Positions 8,210 to 16,410 of a stretch of DNA of 64,000 nt are shown piece by piece (the first letter of the stretch is position 1; every line of letters starts with the position of its first letter). A model generated the notes under the pieces. That model saw only the letters and a program-made list of their open reading frames with translations. It was not told the DNA's origin and did no database searches. This DNA is from JAHFDS01 sp964593795 (GTDB lineage Bacteria; Myxococcota_A; Polyangia; JAHFDS01), in the NCBI GenBank assembly GCA_964593795.1, contig CAZQJC010000331.1, forward strand, positions 1-64,000. Direction: 5' to 3'. The translations under genes and the position numbers were made by a program.

Positions 8210-8234
8210 AAGCCCGGCATCTGCCGGGCTTTTC
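8210..8234 (+). terminator. intrinsic terminator after the deacetylase gene
   Basis: AAGCCCGGCA (8210-8219) pairs with TGCCGGGCTT (8222-8231), and the T-run ends at 8233. This is a strong Rho-independent terminator that separates the deacetylase unit from the portal gene. Confidence 0.9.
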
Positions 8235-8260
8235 TCATTCTGGGAGGGCAGCACTGATCC

Positions 8261-8289
8261 TTGTATAAGCTGAATTTATGGCTTATCCT
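8261..8289 (+). promoter_or_regulatory. sigma70-like promoter before the portal gene
   Basis: TTGTAT (8261-8266), a 17-bp spacer, then TATCCT (8284-8289). It lies just after the terminator at 8210-8234, where a new promoter is needed. Spacer wording (AATTTATGG) resembles that of the promoter at 18922. The predicted start near 8296 is downstream of the first possible ATG of the portal frame. Confidence 0.65.
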
Positions 8290-8322
8290 ACGGGGAGACA
8301 GATTCCAGCCCAAGGTGCGCCC

Positions 8323-9888
8323 GTGTTCCAGAAACTCCGCTCGCTTTTCGGCCGCTCGAGCGACTCGGCGGCTGAGTCGGAACGGCCCGAGGTAGCGGCA
8401 GCGACGCAGTTGCCGCCCCAGGCCCCGCCGAAAGTACAGAAGGGCTCCAAGTCCTACCCCGGGTTCTTCAAGACAACGAAGCCCGACCCCAAGCAGCCGA
8501 TCCGCCGCGACGACCGTAACGTCGCCAGCGCGGACTTGCTCAACTACCGGAACGGCAACGACACCCGGAAGATCATCCACGACTATGCCCACACGAGCCC
8601 GGACCTCAGCGCCGCGCTGTGGGCCTACCTGCGTGTGGGCATTCCGAGCAAGTACACGGCAATCGCCAAGTCGGCCGTCGATGGCACGATTGACGTGGCC
8701 GCGACAACACTGCTGCAGCAGATCATCACCCGCATGGACGTGATGCCCGATTACACCGAGGGCTACAGCAACGTCCAGTCCCTCAAGTCCCTGAGCGAGA
8801 GCTTGGCCAAGGAGCTGATGATGTACGGCGCCATGGCCGGTGAGCTCGTGCTGGACAAGAGCCGGCTGCCGAGCGCGATCCAACCCGTCAGCGTGTTCAC
8901 GATCCAGTTCAAGCCCGATGGCAAGGGGCTCAAGCCCGTTCAGCGGGTGGGCAACGAGGAGATCGACCTCGACATCCCGACGTTCGTGATGCTCGGCCTG
9001 GACCAGGATCTGACCGAAGCCTATCCCTCGAGCCCCTTCGAGAGTGCGATCAAGCCCGTCCTCTTCAAGGAGGAGTTCGCTCAGGACATTCACCGTATCA
9101 TCAAACGGGTCATCCATCCCCGCCAAAAGGCCAAGATCAACGAGGAGATGTTCCGCAAGAACCTTGACCAGGAGGCACAGCTTGACCCGGAGAAGGCCAA
9201 GGAGGCGATGAACCAGGTCACCAATGAGCTGCAGAACCTGGTCAACAACCTGGCGCCTGACGAGGCCCTGGTCCACTTCGACACCGTGGACTTCGAGGTG
9301 GAGAACCCCTCGAACGCCGGCCTGGCATCCGAGTACGAAGTGCTGCAGCAGATCGGCAACTCCCGCCTCTCCACGGGAGCCAAGACGATGGGCACGATCC
9401 TGGGCTTCCAGGGGGGCTCGAGCAACATCGCCTCCAGCGAGACCATGCTGTTCATGAAGTCGGCCACCAGCGCGGTGAAGGACAAGCTCGACCTGTTCTA
9501 CAGCCGTATGTTCACCACGGCGCTTCGCCTCTTCGGGCTGGATGTCGTGGTCGAGTTCCGGTACGCGGACATCGACCTGCGCCCCGAGGCGGACCTTGCG
9601 GCGTTCCGCCAGACCCAGCAGATGATGACGTTGGAGAAGCTGAGCCTGGGCCTCATCACGGACGAAGAGGCCTCCTTGACGCTGACCGGCAAGCTGCCGC
9701 CGTCAGGGTACAAGCCGCTGTCAGGCACTATGTTCCACCTCAACAAAGGTGGACAGTCGGCGGATACGCAGGAGCCCACAAACGGTGGCTCAACCCTGAA
9801 CCAGAACCTTAATGGTGACACGCCAGCCGTGGGCCGGGGGCAGAACAAGAAAGCAGAAGTTGTCACTTTGGCGGTGGGGGCTAAGTGA
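8323..9888 (+). CDS. portal protein
   Basis: About 521 residues from the GTG at 8323. The frame is open from an ATG at 8278, but that codon lies inside the predicted promoter, while the GTG follows AAGGTG by 5 bases and begins VFQKLRSLF, a typical portal start. The protein forms the dodecameric DNA gate. Features: an early domain with SPDLSAALWAYLRVG, a wing and stem helix region rich in Glu/Lys/Gln (about residues 250-320), then GGSSNIASSETMLF. The C-terminal 60 residues are low complexity. Order and length fit phage portals of the DUF935 or SPP1 type. The exact family is uncertain; the role is well supported by position. Confidence 0.8.
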   Translation: MFQKLRSLFGRSSDSAAESERPEVAAATQLPPQAPPKVQKGSKSYPGFFKTTKPDPKQPIRRDDRNVASADLLNYRNGNDTRKIIHDYAHTSPDLSAALWAYLRVGIPSKYTAIAKSAVDGTIDVAATTLLQQIITRMDVMPDYTEGYSNVQSLKSLSESLAKELMMYGAMAGELVLDKSRLPSAIQPVSVFTIQFKPDGKGLKPVQRVGNEEIDLDIPTFVMLGLDQDLTEAYPSSPFESAIKPVLFKEEFAQDIHRIIKRVIHPRQKAKINEEMFRKNLDQEAQLDPEKAKEAMNQVTNELQNLVNNLAPDEALVHFDTVDFEVENPSNAGLASEYEVLQQIGNSRLSTGAKTMGTILGFQGGSSNIASSETMLFMKSATSAVKDKLDLFYSRMFTTALRLFGLDVVVEFRYADIDLRPEADLAAFRQTQQMMTLEKLSLGLITDEEASLTLTGKLPPSGYKPLSGTMFHLNKGGQSADTQEPTNGGSTLNQNLNGDTPAVGRGQNKKAEVVTLAVGAK

Positions 9889-10241
9889 TGGTTTGGGATG
9901 GAGTAGAAAGGCGTGTGACGACCCCATATACGCTCTCTGAGCTAGAGAAACACATCGATGAGCGGATTAGATTAAGGCTAGACGAACACGCCAAGACAGA
10001 CACGGATCAGCTTAACACCAGGTTTGACAAGCTTGAGGCATTACTGAAGTCAGGTTTTCCAGGCGGGGACCCAGAGGAGCACCGCAGGTATCACGACGAG
10101 GTCATCGACTTCATGCGTGAGCGCAGGGAGCTCTGGAAAGCGATCCGGGAAAAGACCATCACAGCGCTCGTGTGGTCTGGTCTGCTGGCCGTTGGGTCGG
10201 CCATTTACCACTACATCAAGACAAAACTTGGCGCACCCTGA
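9888..10241 (+). CDS. small membrane protein, putative holin or spanin-like lysis protein
   Basis: 117 residues. The ATG at 9888 shares one base with the portal stop (TGATG). The N-terminus reads VWDGVERR, seen in several small phage lysis-cassette proteins. A long charged helix follows, and one membrane segment lies near residues 88-108 (ITALVWSGLLAVGSAIYHYI). A single C-terminal anchor with a cytoplasmic helix would suit a holin-associated protein. Its place directly before the endolysin supports a lysis role. Function is by context. Confidence 0.55.
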   Translation: MVWDGVERRVTTPYTLSELEKHIDERIRLRLDEHAKTDTDQLNTRFDKLEALLKSGFPGGDPEEHRRYHDEVIDFMRERRELWKAIREKTITALVWSGLLAVGSAIYHYIKTKLGAP

Positions 10242-10251
10242 GAGGTTACAT

Positions 10252-10965
10252 ATGCCTGCTAGACAATTGCCGAGGGGGGTCAGAAACAACAACCCCGGAA
10301 ACCTTGAGAGGACCGCCGAGCGCTGGATTGGTATGAGCGCCGACCAGAGCTCTGACCCCAGGTTCATGGTTTTTGATACCCCGGAGCATGGTATCCGGGC
10401 CCTGATGCGGCTGCTCATCAACTATCAGGAGCGCCACGGCCTGAAGACGGTACGGGAAGTCATCAACCGGTGGGCCCCGCCTGTTGGTCGTGACCAGGAA
10501 GGTAAGAGCTACACGCAGAACACAAGTGGCTACGTGCACCACGTGTCGCGCCAGACGGGGTTTGACCCGGACGAGCCCCTGGATCTCCTGGATCGGACCA
10601 CGTGTGAGAAGCTTGCCCGCGCCATTGTTCGACATGAGAGCGGGAACCCCAGTCTTCACGGGCGCCCGGACGATTGGTACGACGACGCGACGTATAGCCG
10701 CGCCCTTGTGATGGCCGGCTTTGCGGCTGATACGAAGCCCCTGGTCTCGTCCCGAACTGTCAAGGGTGTCGTGGTCACGGCGGCGGCGGTGGCGGTTGAG
10801 GCGACGGGAATACTCCAGCCCGAGGACGTGGCGACGGCTGTAACAGCGGCCAAGGCCTTCGGGTTCAACGAGATCGCGGAGGCCCTCCCCCATGTGGCCG
10901 CAATCCTGGGCCTCGCCTACACCCTTTATGCACGATGGGATGACGCCAGGAGGAAGTTGAGATGA
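10252..10965 (+). CDS. endolysin, virion-lysozyme-like, with C-terminal hydrophobic region
   Basis: 237 residues from the ATG at 10252, after GAGAGG. The N-terminal block GVRNNNPGNLE followed by W.G, FDTPEHGIRALMRLL, NRWAPP and SYTQNTSGYVHHVS is the pattern of phage P5-type lytic transglycosylase/lysozyme proteins. It should cleave peptidoglycan for host lysis. Two hydrophobic stretches near the C-terminus (VVVTAAAVAVEATG and HVAAILGLAYTLYA) could anchor it in the membrane or act like a holin. It overlaps the next small gene by 4 bp. Confidence 0.75.
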   Translation: MPARQLPRGVRNNNPGNLERTAERWIGMSADQSSDPRFMVFDTPEHGIRALMRLLINYQERHGLKTVREVINRWAPPVGRDQEGKSYTQNTSGYVHHVSRQTGFDPDEPLDLLDRTTCEKLARAIVRHESGNPSLHGRPDDWYDDATYSRALVMAGFAADTKPLVSSRTVKGVVVTAAAVAVEATGILQPEDVATAVTAAKAFGFNEIAEALPHVAAILGLAYTLYARWDDARRKLR

Positions 10966-11135
10966 AACCCGTTACTGACCTTGCACAGTGGCGCCAGGCC
11001 CACAAGAAACCTGTAGTCGACTATTGCCGGTGGAATGAAGCCCTTGAGAGCATCACACGTACCAATGTTGATACGTTCGTTCGTCTCTACTTCATTTGGC
11101 CTCGTGTGATGCTTCGGACAATCTTCGGGGTGTGA
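10962..11135 (+). CDS. small protein of the lysis cassette, unknown
   Basis: 57 residues, beginning MKPVTDLAQWRQAHKK. It starts within the endolysin stop (ATGA), so it is probably translated by coupling. It is basic, with an amphipathic aromatic C-terminus (RLYFIWPRVMLRTIFGV) that might touch the membrane. Not recognised. Confidence 0.6.
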   Translation: MKPVTDLAQWRQAHKKPVVDYCRWNEALESITRTNVDTFVRLYFIWPRVMLRTIFGV

Positions 11136-11138
11136 CGA

Positions 11139-11336
11139 GTGGAAGTTCGACCACAGCTTGAGCGGGACCCATCAGGTGGGGGGTCTGCAGTTGCGACAGC
11201 GACACTGCGTGGGGGCGCAACACCGGAGCAGGCGTTCTCACGGTGGCTGGACAGGTTCCAGTACCGAGGCCCTGATCTGCCTATCAATTTTTCTTATGGC
11301 GGGGTAGACTCGCGCGAAACTGACAGGAGAGCATGA
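11139..11336 (+). CDS. possible small protein before the capsid protease
   Basis: 65 residues starting with GTG at 11139, rich in Arg, Gly and Pro. The ribosome site is weak. It fills the gap between two accepted genes in the same direction and ends just before the protease ATG, which is the main support. A promoter-like TAGACT at 11305-11310 inside it, preceded by CTTATGG, hints that the stretch may be a leader instead. Confidence 0.35.
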   Translation: MEVRPQLERDPSGGGSAVATATLRGGATPEQAFSRWLDRFQYRGPDLPINFSYGGVDSRETDRRA

Positions 11337-11337
11337 G

Positions 11338-12831
11338 ATGCCTCGAGTTACGGAAGAGAAAGTCTGGGCGGGGACGGAGGCGAGCCTCCACGCCGCGCTG
11401 GACGCAGAGGAGGCGCGAGCGACGCGCATGGCAGCCGGGGACAGGATCAGCGACAAGGACCGGGAGACTTCGCGGCTCCTCGCCATTGACGATGCCGGCG
11501 TCGCCACCATCAGCATTAAGGGTCCGCTGACCAACGACGGGGACAGCGACTGGAACGAGTGGCTGGGCATGACGGGCTACCCGGAGATCCGGGAAGCCAT
11601 GATCTCTGCGGCGACAGACGCCAGTGTCCAGCACATCATCCTCGACATCGACTCAGGCGGCGGCGCCGTCTCGGGCGTCGATGACACCGCAAAGCTGATC
11701 CGCCTCGTCCATGACAACGTGAAGCCGGTCACCGCCTTTACGGACGGCTCCATGTACAGTGCCGCGTACTGGCTGGGTTCGTCGGCCGGCGAAGTCTACG
11801 CCAGCAAGGCTGCGGGCATGGGCTCCATCGGGGTGATCGCCACCCACATGGAGCGCTCGGAAATGCTCAAGGAAGCCGGGATCGGGGTCACCGTCGTTCG
11901 CGCGGGCAAGTACAAGGCCTTGGCCAACGGTGTTGAGAAGCTCACGGAAGAGGGTAAGGCCCAGATCCAGGCCGGCGTCGACGCTGCATACAAGATCTTC
12001 GTCGGGCACGTGGCTGAAATGCGCGGCAAGAGCTACGAGTTTGCCGACAGCGTGATGGCGCAGGGTCGAGAGTTTTATGGACAGGCGGGGGCTGACGCAG
12101 GCCTGGTTGATGGCATCAAGTCGTTCGATCAGGTGATGTCGGATGTCAAGAGAAATTTTGTTGATCCGTCCATAAAGACCGCTTATACTCCGGGCAAGCA
12201 GGCTACGGGTCTGCGTGTCGAGAAAGATAACGGAGAAAACGGTATGGGCATGAAGGTGCGCAAAGCGCTGAGCGAGCAAGACATCGCCGCCCTGGCAGCG
12301 GGTGCGACTCTGGAGGCCGACCAGGCTCCCGAGACAGGCGCGCAGGCCGAGACGGACGTTGCCGCTCAGGTTGAGGACGTCGAAGTTTCGGCTCAGGTCG
12401 AGACCTCGGACGAGGCGAGCGTCGAGGGCACGGGAGTTGGGCAGGCTGCAGAAGTTGACGCTTCTGCCGGCGCGCTTAAGTTCGTGGCCGAACAGCTCAG
12501 GGCGGCTCAGGATGAGCTGGTGGCCTCGAAGATCGAGGCGAGCAAGCTCAAGGACAAGCTCGAGACGCTCGAGGCTGTGGTCGAGCCCCTCAAGGACATC
12601 GCCGCGAAGGCGGTCAACAACATGCGAGTGGCCCTGGGCGGCTCGCTGATCGACATGTCGGCGTCGTCGCCGGCACAGATCCTCGCGGAGCACGTTTCGG
12701 TGTCCGCCTCGTTTGCCTCGAAGTTCAAGGTGGGTGGGGTTTCCGCGACGAATGTCGAGGAACAGGTGAAGAAGCCCGCCGTGGGCGCGTCTCACATGGC
12801 TCGCGTCAATGCGGCCCGGTACAGCAAGTAA
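11338..12831 (+). CDS. S49-family capsid maturation protease fused to scaffold domain
   Basis: 497 residues. AGGAGA precedes the ATG. Residues about 45-270 are a SppA-like S49 peptidase with LDIDSGGGAV near 102-111, nucleophile region GSMYSAAYW (Ser about 141) and catalytic lysine region RAGKYKALANG (Lys about 193). It processes the prohead and degrades scaffold. Residues 303-497 are a different, acidic and helical part with SKIEASKLKDKLETLEAVV, typical of scaffolding proteins. A complete promoter and a ribosome site lie inside the gene before an in-frame ATG at 12244, so the scaffold can probably be made alone. Confidence 0.9.
   Translation: MPRVTEEKVWAGTEASLHAALDAEEARATRMAAGDRISDKDRETSRLLAIDDAGVATISIKGPLTNDGDSDWNEWLGMTGYPEIREAMISAATDASVQHIILDIDSGGGAVSGVDDTAKLIRLVHDNVKPVTAFTDGSMYSAAYWLGSSAGEVYASKAAGMGSIGVIATHMERSEMLKEAGIGVTVVRAGKYKALANGVEKLTEEGKAQIQAGVDAAYKIFVGHVAEMRGKSYEFADSVMAQGREFYGQAGADAGLVDGIKSFDQVMSDVKRNFVDPSIKTAYTPGKQATGLRVEKDNGENGMGMKVRKALSEQDIAALAAGATLEADQAPETGAQAETDVAAQVEDVEVSAQVETSDEASVEGTGVGQAAEVDASAGALKFVAEQLRAAQDELVASKIEASKLKDKLETLEAVVEPLKDIAAKAVNNMRVALGGSLIDMSASSPAQILAEHVSVSASFASKFKVGGVSATNVEEQVKKPAVGASHMARVNAARYSK
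12161..12189 (+). promoter_or_regulatory. internal promoter within the protease gene
   Basis: TTGATC (12161-12166), a 17-bp spacer, then TATACT (12184-12189). From the -35 to the CC after the -10 it closely matches the promoter at 6747-6775, including spacer AAA and GCTTATACTCC, although here it lies in coding sequence. The predicted start near 12196 is 48 bp before the nested start codon. Confidence 0.75.
12244..12831 (+). CDS. nested scaffolding protein (internal start)
   Basis: 195 residues in the same frame as the protease, beginning MGMKVRKALSEQD. GGAGA ends 7 bases before the ATG at 12244, an ideal ribosome site, and a dedicated promoter precedes it. The product lacks the protease domain. 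It has an Ala/Glu-rich disordered region, a coiled coil (about residues 80-115) and a conserved-looking C-terminal tail that would bind capsid protein. Nested protease/scaffold pairs are known from lambda C/Nu3. Expression in excess of the protease would give the usual stoichiometry. Confidence 0.7.
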   Translation: MGMKVRKALSEQDIAALAAGATLEADQAPETGAQAETDVAAQVEDVEVSAQVETSDEASVEGTGVGQAAEVDASAGALKFVAEQLRAAQDELVASKIEASKLKDKLETLEAVVEPLKDIAAKAVNNMRVALGGSLIDMSASSPAQILAEHVSVSASFASKFKVGGVSATNVEEQVKKPAVGASHMARVNAARYSK

Positions 12832-12843
12832 TCAAGGAGAAAG

Positions 12844-13323
12844 ATGATGGCCAAGTTTCAATTCAAGGAACTGATCGTCACCGCGCCGGAAACCGCTCGA
12901 CTCGGTGCCGGTACAGCTGAGGGTGATCGCCTGTCCGATGCGGACGTGGGCAAGATCGTCAAGCTGGTGGGTGACTCGCGTTACAACCTCGTCGCTGTGG
13001 GTGACGCCATCGAAGGCGTTATCGCGGCCGTCGAAAGCTACACCGCTGATGGCTACTCCATCGGCTCCGTCCAGGTCAAGGACCGCAAGGAAGTCACGTT
13101 TGACGGCCTGCAAGGTACCCCGGGCACGGGCGTTGTCGCCATCGGCGACTTCGTCGTGGCGGGTACGCCGGTCGCCAAGGGTACTGCCCTGAGCGCCCCG
13201 GTCAAGGTCTGCAAGGCCACATCTCAAGCTGTCGCCCCGTTCATGTGGCGCGTCGTCAGCCTGGGTACTGCCGGTACCGGTGCCGTGGGCACGGTCGGCG
13301 TCATCGAACGTGTCAACGCCTAA
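12844..13323 (+). CDS. head decoration protein
   Basis: 159 residues, small, beta-rich and glycine-rich, after AAGGAG. Position between protease/scaffold and major capsid genes and the repeated short strands (VKLVGDSRYNLVAVGDAIEGVIAAVE) fit head-stabilising decoration proteins of the lambda D or related type. High-GC third positions resemble the major capsid gene, suggesting high expression. The assignment rests on position and size. Confidence 0.7.
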   Translation: MMAKFQFKELIVTAPETARLGAGTAEGDRLSDADVGKIVKLVGDSRYNLVAVGDAIEGVIAAVESYTADGYSIGSVQVKDRKEVTFDGLQGTPGTGVVAIGDFVVAGTPVAKGTALSAPVKVCKATSQAVAPFMWRVVSLGTAGTGAVGTVGVIERVNA

Positions 13324-13337
13324 CTGGAGAGACAGAA

Positions 13338-14510
13338 ATGGCTGCTTTTTACGACGAACAAGGCCAGATCCAACAGGTCGAGGTGTCCCTTGACCTGGTG
13401 CGTGAGGCTGCCGACAATGGTATGTCGGTCCGTGACTGGGTCAATACCATTTACCCCACTGATGCCAACGCTTACGGCGACGCGTTCACTCAGTTCTGCG
13501 CCTCCGAGGGCCTGGTGCTGCGTACCGCCAAGAAGGCCGGTCTGCGCGCCCCGTCTCTGCAGTCCGTGCTTGATGGCAAGCCGAAGATGGAAGCGACCGG
13601 CGCGGTGGTCCGCAACCCGAGCCAACAGGCCCGCGTGCTGCTGATGCCCGCCATCGGCGCCCTCATCGAGGACAAGCTGACTGGCGACATGGACATGCAC
13701 GCCAGCGCGTTCGATTCGATGATCGCCCTGGATGACACCATCGCGGATGAGTGGCTGCTGTGGCCCGAGGCCAACTACTCGAAGCCGGAACAAGGCCGCT
13801 CCCAGGTCACTTCGCAGCTGGCCCGCCCCGCTCGCATGCTGACCCTGACCACGTCCGAGAAGCAGGTCCGCATCCCGACCTACGCGCTGGGCATCGAGTG
13901 GTCGGAGCAGGCGACCCGCTATCTCAACCTGGACTTCGTCGCGCTGTCGATTGCGCGTCAGATCGCCGTCGAGCGCAACGAGCGTGCCCAACAGGACCTG
14001 CTCTCCATGCTCAACGGCGACCTTGACATGGGTCAGGCTTCTCTGGCCTCGCTGAGCAAGGTCAAGACCGCGGTCTCGCTGGACGCCGCCGCCACTACCG
14101 GCCTGACGCAGACGGCTTGGATGCTGTGGCTGTACTCGGGCACCGCCCGCCGCCGCATCACCCACGTCGTGACCGACATCCGCGGCGCGATGGCCATCGA
14201 AGGTCGTACCGGTCGCCCGGTCGCCTCGACCCTTGACACCTCGGGCTCGCAGATCAACGCGAACGCTTCGGTGCTCAACCCGACCTGGGGCGACGTCCAG
14301 GTGTTCATCACCGACGACCCGTCGTGGCCGGCGAAGACCATCATGGGCATCGACAGCGAGTACGCCATCCAGCGTGTGACCTCGACCAACGCGTCGTACC
14401 AGGCCACCGAAGACTTCGTGCTCCGCCGTGGTAGCGCGATGCGCTGGGACGCCGGCAGCATCTGCCGCCGCCTCTATCTCGAGGCGTTCGAAGTCCTCAC
14501 GTATGCGTAA
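13338..14510 (+). CDS. major capsid protein
   Basis: 390 residues from the ATG at 13338, with GGAGA 8 bases before it. It follows protease, scaffold and decoration genes and is closed by a strong terminator, the standard place of the HK97-fold capsid protein. The N-terminal approximately 90 residues (MAAFYDEQGQIQQVEVSLDL onward) may be a delta domain or N-arm. The central part contains EWSEQATRYLNLDFVALSIARQIAVERN, which fits the long spine helix. No cleavage site is evident by eye. Codon use is strongly biased to GC-ending codons, as for a highly expressed gene. Confidence 0.9.
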   Translation: MAAFYDEQGQIQQVEVSLDLVREAADNGMSVRDWVNTIYPTDANAYGDAFTQFCASEGLVLRTAKKAGLRAPSLQSVLDGKPKMEATGAVVRNPSQQARVLLMPAIGALIEDKLTGDMDMHASAFDSMIALDDTIADEWLLWPEANYSKPEQGRSQVTSQLARPARMLTLTTSEKQVRIPTYALGIEWSEQATRYLNLDFVALSIARQIAVERNERAQQDLLSMLNGDLDMGQASLASLSKVKTAVSLDAAATTGLTQTAWMLWLYSGTARRRITHVVTDIRGAMAIEGRTGRPVASTLDTSGSQINANASVLNPTWGDVQVFITDDPSWPAKTIMGIDSEYAIQRVTSTNASYQATEDFVLRRGSAMRWDAGSICRRLYLEAFEVLTYA

Positions 14511-14520
14511 AGCATAATAA

Positions 14521-14549
14521 AGCCCGGGACCCAGGTCCCGGGCTTTTTC
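14521..14549 (+). terminator. strong intrinsic terminator after the major capsid gene
   Basis: AGCCCGGGACC (14521-14531) pairs with GGTCCCGGGCT (14534-14544), and TTTTT ends at 14548. The leftward endonuclease gene ends inside this T-run, so the terminator may have been the boundary of an insertion. Confidence 0.92.
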
Positions 14550-16410
14550 ACGCCTTCAACACCCACTTCTTCTTGCCGCAGTCGAAGATCTGGTACCAGC
14601 CGTTGTTCCTACAGTTTTCAGCTTCTGACAGCTTGGGGTCGAATACGCTCAGCATATCTGGAAGGTTCTTTCTCTGGAATTTTGACTTATGTATGCGGCC
14701 TACCTTGTAACTACCATTCACGTACTTATAGTCGGGGGCAGACTCACTGACGAGGTCAAACCCCAATGCCTGATACATAGCCCCAGAGAACGCCCGGGTG
14801 TCACTATATGAGACCACTGTTTTAGCTCTCCCAGACCTCAGGAAGGCTTTTAACAGTTTGCTGGCCCCGCCAACTACAGTCTTAGTAGCCGCATATCGCT
14901 CAAGCTCCCATACTGTTTTGTCCGTATTGCGCCTATCACTGCGGGCAACTCCAAAAGACATACAGGCTACTACTTCCCCAGCCTCTTTCAGAGCATAGGC
15001 TACCTCAGCCAGACAGCGACCCTGCAAGTGATTTAGCTCATAAAACTCGTCAGCCTCAGAGGTAGAAATCTCCACAAGCTCTGTACTCCTAGCGTAGACC
15101 CTGGGGAGCGCCCCAACGGCTGACATGAGCGTACGCTCAACAACCCCTCTTCGCAGTTTCCACTCATCCTCGTAGATGTGGACAGTACGGACTCCGAGGG
15201 CTTCCAGCTGCTTATGCTTCTTGTAGTCACCCCTGGGGTCTGGCTTGAATCTTGTGCTGTGCCAGATAAGCCCATGGTACTCAATTGCTAGAGAGTATTC
15301 TGGCAGGAAAACATCCACTCTTTTCCTGGATTCCCCGATGGGGGCTTCTTCCATGACGTCAGTAAACTGTCGCATGAAGTTTGCGATCTCTACTTGAGCG
15401 TCTGAGGGGCCTACGTTTGCGCACTTAGGGCAACCTTGGCCGTTTATGTGTGATGAAGGCGTCTGGACAAATGGCCCATGATCTTTGCACGCTATAACAA
15501 CCTTGGACAATGCCCCGCTGTACACTGCTTGACTGTAATCGTAACGACTTCCGTGCACTCTCATGGCTACGTTAATGAATGAGGCTTGATCGTATATCTC
15601 TACAGCGCACTTAGAACATCCTACCCCCTTTATGTGGTCCTGAGCTAGCTGGAGGAACTCCCCGTGCTCGCTGCAGAGCACCCGGAGGTACGCGGCTGAG
15701 TTTTTATACTCTACGCCAAGGTACTCAAATTGATCTCCATGTATGACCCTGGATTTTTCAACATAGTAGTCCAGAGGTTTACGGCTACGCGCCCCTGTTA
15801 ACTCGTTGGCACACTTCGGGCAGCCAGACTTGTTGTACAAAACGTTGCCTGCAGTAGCTGAGAAGGGCCCATGCTCCTTGCACACAAGTGTTATAGCCTT
15901 GCCCATCCCTTCATATCTTACAAGCTCTAGGCCGTAGCCCGAGTTTAGGCCCCCTAGGCGGGACACAAACTCTTCTTGAGTTAGCTTGCACCTATCGCCA
16001 ATAGCCTCGTTAGAGCATTTCCTACACCCTTGTCCCCTGAGGTGTGCGTTGGCTGATTGGGAAAACTCTCCGTGCGACGGACATACAACGGTCACGCTCT
16101 CTTGTGAGTTTACGTATACGACCCTGGAGTAGTCGTACTTCCCCCCGTGAGCCTCTGTAGCCCTAAGAATGAACTCTTCCTGAGTCATTGCTCGCTTTCG
16201 CCCACTTTCAACCCTAGAGCAAGGTTTACACCCAATACCGTTCATCAGGGCGTTGGCGGAGATCATAAATTCTCCGTGGACAGGGCAAATGGCAACACCC
16301 TTGCCAGCACTCCCTGAGTACTCAAATTTGGACAGGTCGAGCGGCCCGCGGAGGCGCTCTACAACCTTCTCCAAGAATTCTGCCTGGGTCAGCTTCTTCA
16401 TAATTTGCAT
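14548..16410 (-). CDS. large homing-type endonuclease with five zinc-ribbon repeats, Vsr-like core and acetyltransferase-like C-terminus
   Basis: 620 residues on the opposite strand to all neighbours. The first approximately 335 residues hold five repeats of about 60-70 residues, each with C-x2-HGxF followed by GCxxC (for example CPSHGEF and GCRKC), zinc-binding DNA-recognition modules. Residues about 365-420 (VDVFLPEYSLAIEYHG, VRTVHIYEDEW) match the Vsr/EDxHD-type nuclease fold used by some homing endonucleases. The rest (SYSDTRAFSGAMYQALGF, PDYKYVNGSYKVGR) resembles an N-acetyltransferase-like or DUF7487-type domain. Lower GC and different codon use indicate a mobile gene. AAGAAG overlaps the start; promoter uncertain (see 16440-16466). 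Confidence 0.85.
   Translation of the reverse strand: MQIMKKLTQAEFLEKVVERLRGPLDLSKFEYSGSAGKGVAICPVHGEFMISANALMNGIGCKPCSRVESGRKRAMTQEEFILRATEAHGGKYDYSRVVYVNSQESVTVVCPSHGEFSQSANAHLRGQGCRKCSNEAIGDRCKLTQEEFVSRLGGLNSGYGLELVRYEGMGKAITLVCKEHGPFSATAGNVLYNKSGCPKCANELTGARSRKPLDYYVEKSRVIHGDQFEYLGVEYKNSAAYLRVLCSEHGEFLQLAQDHIKGVGCSKCAVEIYDQASFINVAMRVHGSRYDYSQAVYSGALSKVVIACKDHGPFVQTPSSHINGQGCPKCANVGPSDAQVEIANFMRQFTDVMEEAPIGESRKRVDVFLPEYSLAIEYHGLIWHSTRFKPDPRGDYKKHKQLEALGVRTVHIYEDEWKLRRGVVERTLMSAVGALPRVYARSTELVEISTSEADEFYELNHLQGRCLAEVAYALKEAGEVVACMSFGVARSDRRNTDKTVWELERYAATKTVVGGASKLLKAFLRSGRAKTVVSYSDTRAFSGAMYQALGFDLVSESAPDYKYVNGSYKVGRIHKSKFQRKNLPDMLSVFDPKLSEAENCRNNGWYQIFDCGKKKWVLKA

Noticed and set aside
11282..11310. 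Promoter ending in TAGACT before the capsid protease gene
   Set aside because: The -35 (TATCAA) has only about two matches, although CTTATGG in the spacer resembles the promoter at 18922. Not strong enough to list.
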